Below are positions 52,101-61,200 of a DNA stretch of 64,000 nucleotides, one piece after another. This DNA comes from Chitinophaga skermanii. GTDB lineage: Bacteria > Bacteroidota > Bacteroidia > Chitinophagales > Chitinophagaceae. The number at the start of each line of letters is the position of its first letter. The first letter of the stretch is position 1. Where the stretch lies: the NCBI RefSeq assembly GCF_003259335.1, contig NZ_QLLL01000002.1, positions 771,885-835,884 on the forward strand, written 5' to 3'. The notes beneath the pieces are model-generated. The model was given only the letters and a program-made list of their open reading frames with translations. It was not told the origin of the DNA and searched no databases. The position numbers and the translations under genes are program-made.

Positions 52101-53654
52101 CTAGAAAAATCCTAGCTTTTGTTTGCTATAAGAAATGAGCATGTTTTTCGTTTGACGATAATGTCCTAACATCATTTTATGGTTCTCTCTACCAATACCA
52201 GATTGTTTATAACCACCAAATGGCGCACCGGCAGGATAAGCATGGTAATTATTTACCCAAACCCTTCCCGCTTGTACAGCACGTGGTACACGGTATAATT
52301 CATGGGCATCCCTCGTCCATACACCGGCACCTAAACCATACATGGTATCATTGGCAATTTCAATAGCTTCCTCTACTGTTTTGAAAGTGGTAACGGCTAC
52401 CACGGGGCCAAATATTTCCTCTTGGAAAATGCGCATCTTGTTATGTCCTTTAAACAAGGTAGGTTGGATATAATACCCTGATTCCAGGTCACCACCAAGA
52501 TGGTTTTCGTCTCCTCCTATCAATACTTCTGCACCTTCTTCTTTACCCAGTTTCAAGTACGACATGATCTTATCTTTCTGAATTTTGGAAGCTTGCGCCC
52601 CCATCATTACAGTTGGATCAAGCGGGTTACCGGTTTTAATTTTCTTCACACGGTCGATCACGCGGGCAATAAACTTATCGTAGATGTCTTCTTGGATCAA
52701 TAAACGGGAAGGACAAGTACAAATTTCGCCTTGGTTAAGGGCAAAAAGTACGGCCCCTTCAATGGCCTTATCTAAATACTCATCATCCGCATCCATTACA
52801 GAATTGAAAAATATGTTTGGTGATTTACCTCCTAATTCTAAGGTAACTGGGATGATATTCTCCGTAGCGTATTGCATTACTAAGCGACCGGTAGCTGTAG
52901 AACCTGTAAAGGCAGCCTTTGCCACTTTAGGGTTGGTAACTAGTGGTCGGCCTACTTCGGCACCAAAACCATTGACAATGTTAATTACGCCAGCCGGGAT
53001 CAAATCTTCAATCAATTCCATCAGCACCATTATCGATACCGGGGTACTTTCAGCAGGCTTCAACACCACCGTGTTCCCGGCTGCCAAAGCAGGTGCTAGT
53101 TTCCAAACGGCCATGAGAATCGGGAAGTTCCACGGTATAATTTGCGCTACCACGCCCAGGGGCTCTTGTATAATCAAGGAAACAGTGTCTTGATCCAACT
53201 CGGTTGCAGCACCTTCTTCTGCCCTAATTACGCCTGCGAAATAGCGGAAATGGTCGATTGCCAATGGCAAATCGGCATTCAGCGTTTCGCGGATGGCTTT
53301 ACCATTATCGATTGTTTCTACGGTAGCAAGCTTTTCTAAGTTTTGTTCTAACCTATCTGCTATTTTATTTGATATGATACTTCTTTCTGTGGCGGAAGTA
53401 TTTTTCCATGTTTTAAAGGCCGCTTCAGCTGCATCTACTGCCAAGTTGATATCATCTTTGTTAGAATGAGCCACTTGGGTGAAAACTTGTCCATCAATTG
53501 GAGAAATAACATCAAAATACTTCCCTCCTACCGGCTTCGTCCATTTACCTCCAATGTAATTTTCATACCTATCTTTGAAAGACGGGCGTACAAAACCATC
53601 ATTTTTGGCTTCTATTTTGTCCCTTTTTTCGGAACCTGTTGCTATTTCTGCCAT
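52101..53654 (-). CDS. Aldehyde dehydrogenase, AldB/ExaC type
   Basis: The 517-residue NAD(P)-dependent enzyme oxidises aldehydes to acids, with short aliphatic aldehydes such as acetaldehyde typical of this subgroup. The N-terminal [20 protein letters not shown] and [20 protein letters not shown] are family marks. The general base Glu is in [13 protein letters not shown]. The nucleophile Cys is in [13 protein letters not shown], and the CTCPSR form is characteristic of AldB-like enzymes. It is divergent from an AraC regulator. A direct repeat in the shared promoter is a likely binding site. Confidence 0.93.
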   Translation of the reverse strand: MAEIATGSEKRDKIEAKNDGFVRPSFKDRYENYIGGKWTKPVGGKYFDVISPIDGQVFTQVAHSNKDDINLAVDAAEAAFKTWKNTSATERSIISNKIADRLEQNLEKLATVETIDNGKAIRETLNADLPLAIDHFRYFAGVIRAEEGAATELDQDTVSLIIQEPLGVVAQIIPWNFPILMAVWKLAPALAAGNTVVLKPAESTPVSIMVLMELIEDLIPAGVINIVNGFGAEVGRPLVTNPKVAKAAFTGSTATGRLVMQYATENIIPVTLELGGKSPNIFFNSVMDADDEYLDKAIEGAVLFALNQGEICTCPSRLLIQEDIYDKFIARVIDRVKKIKTGNPLDPTVMMGAQASKIQKDKIMSYLKLGKEEGAEVLIGGDENHLGGDLESGYYIQPTLFKGHNKMRIFQEEIFGPVVAVTTFKTVEEAIEIANDTMYGLGAGVWTRDAHELYRVPRAVQAGRVWVNNYHAYPAGAPFGGYKQSGIGRENHKMMLGHYRQTKNMLISYSKQKLGFF

Positions 53655-53702
53655 AATTTTATGTTTTATTTCACATAAAGCTATCGTAAATTAGAATGGT
53701 GG

Positions 53703-53735
53703 AATAGCAGAATAGTGTAGAAAAATAGCAGAATA
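53703..53735. promoter_or_regulatory. Direct repeat, candidate AraC operator
   Basis: AATAGCAGAATA occurs at 53703-53714 and again at 53724-53735, exactly 21 bp apart, which puts both on the same face of the helix. They lie 49-81 bp upstream of the dehydrogenase start, a normal position for activation by an AraC-family protein. Confidence 0.6.
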
Positions 53736-53899
53736 ATCTCATTTAAATTGGTCACATTTGCTTATTGCAATCCAGCTTTTTATATTAGTTCTACGTTAGG
53801 ATAGGCCTCCAGTTAAAAGCAGCGTAATACAGTACATGATGCAAAAGCAGGAACCACGCAACATTCCACACTCACCAAAACATGATTAACTTTAAATAG

Positions 53900-54835
53900 G
53901 TGGTTATGAAAAGAAAATCTCTCTTAGATCCTTTGAAACTTAGAACGATCAAGGATTTAAATTCATTGGTTGAAAATAAAAAGAGCTATACATATAATAA
54001 TTGCGAACTGGACATCTATGAAACACATACGTCCGTGGAAAACGTATCGTTAAAGTTCGACAATTTTGCCTTTACGGGTATGATTCGTGGCAAGAAGGAA
54101 TTAAGGATTGCTAACAAAACAGATAAATTCGAATATCTGCCCGGCGAAAGCCTCATTATGCTACCAGGCGAAGAAATGATTATCGATTTCCCAGAAGCGG
54201 ATACAAGTCCTTCCCAATGTATCGCCCTTTCCATTGATAATGATTTCATTAAAAGTACGGTCGATTACTTGAATGGCAACTTCCCGAAAATAGACGCCGA
54301 ATCGCAATGGAAGTTTTCCGGGGAATGTTTCTATTTATTTAATAGCCAATCACTTTCTGCGGCTACGAATAATATTATGCGTATTGCGATTGAAAATAAT
54401 AGCGCCAAGGATTTTATGACAGACCTTGCGCTAAAAGAGTTGTTGATTCGTATCATGCAAACCCAAGCAAGGCAATACTTCGAAACAAACTTCGCTCATC
54501 TCAAAAGTGCCAACCGTTTTGCAGCTATTGTAGATTATATCAAAAACAATATCCGGGAAAAGATTTCCATAGATGGGCTGGCAAAGCTGGCTTATATGAG
54601 TAAATCCACCTTCTTCCGTGCCTTTAAGCAGGAATTTGGCATTTCTCCCAATCACTTTATCCTCCAAGAACGAATCGGGCAGGCTAAATCGCTTTTAAAG
54701 CACCAATTACCTGTTGCAGAAGCGGCTTACCAAACCGGGTTCTCAGATGCCAATTACTTCATTAAAGCTTTTAAAGAGGTGGAAGGTGTTACACCCAAGA
54801 ACTTCCAAAAAGAGCTATTAGCAAAAGAGAATTAA
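53900..54835 (+). CDS. AraC-family transcriptional regulator of the aldehyde dehydrogenase
   Basis: The 311-residue protein (ATG at 53900; 53906 is an alternative) has an N-terminal cupin-like domain of the AraC_N type (FAFTGMIRGKKELRIANKTD, YLPGESLIMLPGEEMIIDFP). The C-terminal double helix-turn-helix spans about 210-305 (IREKISIDGLAKLAYMSKST, FFRAFKQEFGISPNHFILQE, then AAYQTGFSDANYFIKAFKEV). It is divergent from the dehydrogenase gene and probably activates it when an aldehyde or alcohol is present (inference). A terminator follows at 54858-54880. Confidence 0.92.
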   Translation: MVMKRKSLLDPLKLRTIKDLNSLVENKKSYTYNNCELDIYETHTSVENVSLKFDNFAFTGMIRGKKELRIANKTDKFEYLPGESLIMLPGEEMIIDFPEADTSPSQCIALSIDNDFIKSTVDYLNGNFPKIDAESQWKFSGECFYLFNSQSLSAATNNIMRIAIENNSAKDFMTDLALKELLIRIMQTQARQYFETNFAHLKSANRFAAIVDYIKNNIREKISIDGLAKLAYMSKSTFFRAFKQEFGISPNHFILQERIGQAKSLLKHQLPVAEAAYQTGFSDANYFIKAFKEVEGVTPKNFQKELLAKEN

Positions 54836-54857
54836 GTACTTTGCTTATATATAAAAA

Positions 54858-54886
54858 AACACCGGCATGATACCGGTGTTTTTTTT
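54858..54886. terminator. Bidirectional terminator between the araC-like and nucleotidyltransferase genes
   Basis: AACACCGG (54858-54865) pairs with CCGGTGTT (54873-54880), with an A run before and a T run after. Confidence 0.88.
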
Positions 54887-54902
54887 ATGTTATTACTGTA
54901 TG

Positions 54903-55238
54903 TCAGCAAATGCTTTCCACAACTGCTTTTTCATATAGCACTTTCCCTGTTCGCATTACACAATTTGCAAAGGAGTATCGCTGGTTGCGATCTGCCTGTA
55001 CTTCTGCGGGTGTAAAAACATGTGCATCTATTTTTACATAGTAATGCTGTAACATCGGCAGTATTTGCATGGTGCGTTGCCTCATCGGTACGCGCGTTTG
55101 TTGAATGATATAAAGATCCAAGTCGCTCGTAGCTTTTGCTGTACCTTTTGCATACGAGCCAAATACAATGATCTTTTCTGGGTTCAATTCCTCCACTAAA
55201 CGGGCCACTATTTTTTCGATGTCTATGGTTGATAACAT
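54903..55238 (-). CDS. MNT-family nucleotidyltransferase domain protein
   Basis: The 111-residue protein has the pol-beta-type motif FGSYAKGTAKATSDLDLYII, with metal-binding Asp39 and Asp41. A third carboxylate is likely Asp71 (YYVKIDAHVF). Such MNT proteins often act as antitoxins that AMPylate a partner HEPN toxin, but no HEPN gene is adjacent here. The gene starts 2 bp after the stop of the large toxin-subunit gene on the same strand, so it is probably co-transcribed with it. Other roles, such as modifying a small molecule, remain possible. Confidence 0.85.
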   Translation of the reverse strand: MLSTIDIEKIVARLVEELNPEKIIVFGSYAKGTAKATSDLDLYIIQQTRVPMRQRTMQILPMLQHYYVKIDAHVFTPAEVQADRNQRYSFANCVMRTGKVLYEKAVVESIC

Positions 55239-55240
55239 GG

Positions 55241-58200
55241 TTAAGCAATTGAATAGTTAATGATTAAGTATACATCCATGACTGCATCTGCCGGCAAGCT
55301 TGTAAAATCACTGGCATTGGCTTCTTTTATCTTCATGGTCCAATCGTTGATGTTTATGGCTGTGCCTTGCGGTAAAGTTTTGCTGGCAAAATGAAGTCCT
55401 CCATAGCTTTCCGTTGGTGCCATGGTTAAGAAGTCGGCTTCCTGCGTACCCAATGGCGATAAACATACTTGGTAATTCTTACTGCTGTTTTTCATCCTAG
55501 CGACAACCGTTATTTGCGAGGCTTTCTTCTGGTTGAATGCCCGGGTGAAATAAGGTAAACGGGTAGCTAACTGGCTTAATTGTAGGGTTTGTTCACCTCC
55601 ATTTGCCGGGAGTATAAACTGTGACCATGCAGTTGAAAATTCTTGCTTGATGTCGAACACGCGGAACAATCCTTTTTTATTGGCTGCTAGTACTTGTTCA
55701 TTCAATTGTTGTTTCAGTTCTGCATTTACTTTGGCGGCCAGTGCCTCGCCTCCTTCCCTTGCAGTATAACTGAGGTGTAACACTACATCAGCTATACTGT
55801 CGAAATCAAACTGCCTGATTTGCTTATTGAGTTTCAGATGCCATGTGCTAATTGCTCCTGCGCCTTCAAATGGTAAATAACGTTCATCACCGAAGTTCAA
55901 CTCAAATAAACCATTGTCATTTTGCGCACTGCTCGTAGCAATTGATTGAATACCGGCAATTTCATCTCTAAAACGGGGATCGTCTATATTGTAATCGCGT
56001 GCATACTTACCATTGCTGGTAAACGTGGCATCCTTCCGTAACTTATTACTGGTGAGTGTTAAGGTACAAGCGATCGTTGTGTATGGACCGGCAATACAAG
56101 GAATAGTAAGCCCTACCGTTTTCAGCCTTCTAAAATAATGCCCCGGGTAATCCATGTCGAATAGCGACTCTGGTATATCAATAAAGCATTCGCCGTTGGT
56201 TTTTAATTGTAATAAAGCCACCGGGTCGAGTAAAGATAGGGACACGTGTTTTGTTAATTCGTAAGTACGGCGGTGTTGTTCGTAATAGGCCGACTCCAAT
56301 CTTCTCAAATCCTGGTACAGTTTCTCACCGCACAATAATCCTTTCTTCAAGCTATCCCAATACCCAAACTGGATGTAATTCGATGTACTAATGCCCATCT
56401 CGTAGCGGAAACATTTCTCGGCACGTTTTGCCAAATCAAAAGCGTGTTGGTAGCATTGGAAATAAACGGTGGCAAGTTGACTGCTCATCCAATCGTACAA
56501 TTCGCGGTTTGTGAATTTCGATTGCATATATTCGAACTCTTTTGCGAGGTTATCCACTTGTTTATCGTGCTGTTGCAAATCTTTATTGGCAATACTTTGA
56601 CGAATTTCCGCGGCCAAAATTTGAAGATCGACTTGCGGGATTTCCTTCTCTGCCAACTTTTGTTGAAATGCCCACTCTTCCTTCCTACGTTCATAGTTGG
56701 CGGCTGTTAAAGCCACGCCAGCTTGTTTATCCAAAGCCGCAGCAATACTCTTCAATGTTGCTACTGCCAGCTCTGCACTTCCACCCAATTGATCACCACC
56801 CAACGAAGCATTTACGGTAGGACTACCACCCACACCCGCTACACCGGCTAAGAAATCGGGGATCAACTTCACACCGGCAGCCAAAGTATAGCCTAAAGCA
56901 ATCGCATTCTCAATCTCTGAAGAAGCGCGTGACTTATCACCGGCTTTCTTCTCCCCGGCACTCAAGCCATTTGCACCTAACTTTTTATAGTACTCTAGGC
57001 GTTCTTGGATAATCTTCTTCGCTTCCAATAAACCTTCGTAGGATCGTTTTGCCTCTTCAATTTGCAGTCCTTTAATACTCCGCATATTTGCCAGCAAATT
57101 CATTTCCTGCGTGGCACGGAGTTGGGCAAAGGCTTCGCCATCTTTTCTTTCTAATACACTTAATAATAAATTCCCCAACGATTTCACCTCGTTACAAAGC
57201 TCTATCGCTCTTTGTATGGTAAAGCGGAACCTGTATAAAGGCAATGGTGCATTTACATCGGCTAGTACGCTGCCAATATTTAGGCCACCTGCAGCAGCTT
57301 TTACTAAAGCAGCAGGATCAATAGGAGGATCGAATAACGGCAATTGCTGGGTTACACCATCGATGTTCATACTGTGCCTGATTTTAAACAAGCGATCGGC
57401 TACGGTATCCCACAAGGTGAGCAACTTTTCGTTGTTCGGTATACCAAAGCACAAAGTATCTAACCGTGGTAAAGCAGGCTGTGAAATAGTGCCTCCACTA
57501 GATGTAGGAATACCCGGTAAGATATTTTCAACATCTACCAAAGCATTACCGAAAGCATCTATGCCTTCTTGTACAATTTGTAAGAAATTACGAACAGGCA
57601 CACCTGTATTACGTTGCACACTTTGCGGCCTTTGACCTAGTACACTATCTGCTAACACATATAATTGGGTCGCTTCATTAATCGACTCGGTTGTATTCTG
57701 GCGGAATAATTGGTCGCCCCAAGCGATAATGGTTTGAATATACTTGATGAGTACATTCTTTTGGTAAGCCACTGTACGCATACGGGCAATCAAATGCGGG
57801 TTAAATGGATTATCACGCCATTCCTTTACTTGTTCTACATAGGCCGCTTCATTTTTGGCGATAGCCGTCATTAGGCTGTCGATTCTTGATTTATAGTAAT
57901 CGGCTTTGGTGGTTTCGAAGAAAGGTTTGGTAATCCAATATTTCTGCTGCGGTGTATTTTGATCAGTATACGCGGTATCGGTGCTCGTTGGGTTGAAAAT
58001 ATAGTGATACCAATTTAATGCTTCTTCAAAACGTTGGTTGGTCGCTAATTTATTAGCGATGTAAAATGGTACATGGAAGAATAGCTCCCAGTTATAACTA
58101 CTATATGCCCCGGTGTAAGAGAAATCGATATCTTCTGTTGGAAATGCCAAATTCCCATTCTTATCTTTATAAATAGGCTTTACATAATCGGAAGGTGAAT

Positions 58201-61200
58201 AAGATGCGAAGTTGAACCGATTATACCCGTTAAATTGTTCTGGGAATAGCTGTATTCTTCTATTCAATACACCTTTCACACCTTTATTAGTAGCTTCTTT
58301 GACAAATACGCCAGCGTATGGATGATAGTGGATATAGAAATTGATGGTGGCATTTTGATAATATACCCATTGACGACTATAATAATCGTAATCGCGGTAA
58401 TTTTCACCTATAAAGTCGACATTATAATTATGCAATGCATCCCAATAAAAGTAAGAGGTTGCATAGGGAAAGTTCGATGCGGAGGCATCAATAACAGAAT
58501 GACTTTTGGCTTGCGTGTTATTCAACACTTTAAAACGATTTTGCAGCACTTGGGGATACAGGTTTACCGGTGCATCGCCTAACACGGCAGCATAATAGAA
58601 CTCGCAGTATTGTGTAAAGTGTTGAATTAGGTTATTTTTAAAGCCGGTATTATTACTGCTTAACATAAACTCTCCCTGTACAGGCGTTACCGTCATTTGC
58701 TTACCATACTTTCTAAACGACATATCGCCATACTGTGCTTGGTAGTCTACTCCTCTAAACACCTTCATATCGAAGTTACTACCAATGCGCGCTCTAAAAT
58801 TGATGTTACTTGGATCTTCTCCTACAGTAGCAAAAGGTATTTGTAGGTTAGTATTCGTAACTGTTTTAGCCGTCCACTTACCATCGATCAATTCGCTCCA
58901 GCACATCGATATTTCCCAATACTTTTGGGGGCGTGCGAGGGTAATGTTTGAACCTGCTGAAGGAATGTTCATCACAGTAGGATCGTATGCTTTTTCGATA
59001 AATTGTGGCCACATGATAGATACACGTTCATTATAGACCGCTATTTGCAAGTGGTTACTATTGATATCAAGCGGAATTTTTGTCCATGGCGTCCAACGCC
59101 CTTTATTAATACGTTTCCGGTAATAATAGGAAGGAGCGGCGCTACCACGGGTACGGGCTAATACGTGTAGAATGTTTTGCGAGCCATTGACTTCGTTGAA
59201 AATCGCACGGGTTTCTAGGTTGGCAATATCTTCCAGTTTATCTACAAAATTGATGAATGCGCGGTTGGCCGATTCATTCGTCATTTCGTGTTGCATTAAC
59301 TCATCTTCTAACTCTGTAAAAATGGACGACTTCTCATCGCGAAGTTCTGGTTCAATCCAGTTCTCTGGATATAAGAATACTTTGCGGTTAGCTTCCCATA
59401 CACGGTAATACTTCATCCAATCCCATTGGTTCCATTTCGCATCGTAAGCGGCATTCACTACTACCATAGGTTCTAGGTTCAAAAAGCAGCGTTGCACAAA
59501 TAATTGTGTACTGGCAATGGCCTGTTTGAGTCTTGAGGTAAGCATCATCGGGCTCATTTCCACATCGATTAAGAAATAATTGTACACGCCATTTACATCT
59601 GTCCATTGTTGGGTTGAACCATTCGGATTGTGTAGTAGGTAACTCAATAATGCATCACGCTTTTGCACGCGGAATTTATCTTGAATGGGTTGTAAGATGA
59701 CCTGCCATTGACTCCAATCGTATTTCGCTTTAATAGCTTGCTTAATGTTTTCAACGATTTCGAATGTAGGAATATGCTTAGCCCATGTAATAACACGTTG
59801 TGCACTTACCCCAATTTGCTGCACGGTTTCCATGCATTGAGTAAGTCGCAATAAGTTACCCGCGGTTTTGAAGGCGGTGCGTGGCAACCATGTGAATGCC
59901 GTAATACACGACATCATATCCTGTTCGTTCCAACCGGTTAAAGTGGCTAATGCCTTCACAATACCAGGATCGGAGCTTGCCGGGTTGTTTAACATGTTCA
60001 ACCATTCAGTAATACTGATCGTCGATTTTGGTAAGCGGCTGCGCCATTTGAAATGATCTACCAAGTTAATCCATGTGCTCATCTGCACCGTTGAGGTAGC
60101 ATCTATCGGTATTTTATTGGCCAACATCCAGCCAATCGATTGGGCATTACTTTCCACCAACCACCATTGCAATTCTTCCGACTGTATTTTCAACTTTGTA
60201 ATAATCAATGCCAGTTTATCGAGTAAGCGTAGGCTATTATAAATAGCTGGAAAATTGGTTTCAACAATGTCGAACTTAAAGCTGCCATTGGTGATTTTTT
60301 CTAATAACCGGGTATCAACAAAGTTTTGAACAAGGGGAATATTGGTGTTATTTAACTTCAATTCACTTAGTAATAGGTTGGTGAGTACCCCGTCGACTTG
60401 TAATATCTCGGATAAGCATTGTTTAACGAATGCTTGCTGTTGCGTATTGAGCAACCAAGCTTGTAAGGCCGGTTGGAAATAAGCCAGTCTTTCTGCTTTG
60501 GGTAAGCCTTCCGGTGTAGCAGCGAGCTTGGTTTTGGCGTCGGCAATCGTTAATACGCCGGTGAAATAGTTGTCAATTAAAGTGCTGGCTTTTTCGGTTT
60601 CCGTATCGTTCCAAGTACCCGTAACAATAGCAAAGGCTTTGCTTAGATCGGCATCGGTTTTTAGATTGGGTAACAAGCCAAGCTTTGACTGTATATAGGC
60701 CTCCAGGCTTTCGCCTGTTTTAAGTGCTACATCATCCGCGATTTTAACCAGGCCATCGCGCAATAATTGGATATTTTGGGTAATGACTTTATTATCTAAA
60801 CCTACTCCTTCATTTAACGATAATTGATTCGCCAATAAGTAGTTTACCTCGGCAATAGAAAACGCGTTTCCTTTCACCTTATCGATCAATTCCACAAAAG
60901 CCAGTGTATTAGCAGGCGACTCGAAAGGATTCTTACCCCAAAGCTGCTTCAACCTCATCACATCACGCGGTTGTAAATCGAGCCATTTAGCTAGTACTAC
61001 ATGGCGGTAAATGTTACTTAACATGCCATAATCCATGGTTGCATTCACGCTCAATCCAAGATCGCCTATAACAGACAATAACGATTGTTCACTAATACCC
61101 ATGCCTGCGTGCATAACGGGTAAATAGTAAGAAATAGGGCGGTTTATTTCTTTGGGATTGGCCGGGAAGATTAAAGGTACACCTACCTTCTTATTACGGA

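Noticed and set aside
52684-53193. A 169-codon plus-strand frame opposite the aldehyde dehydrogenase
   Set aside because: It is antisense to a well-supported gene with all catalytic motifs. It is a typical shadow frame.
54903-55238. MNT/HEPN toxin-antitoxin pair
   Set aside because: Only the MNT half is present. No HEPN-type gene lies on either side, so calling a toxin-antitoxin system is not supported.
57111-57635. A 174-codon plus-strand frame opposite the toxin gene
   Set aside because: It lies fully antisense to the TcA coding region and has the composition of a shadow frame, with no motif.
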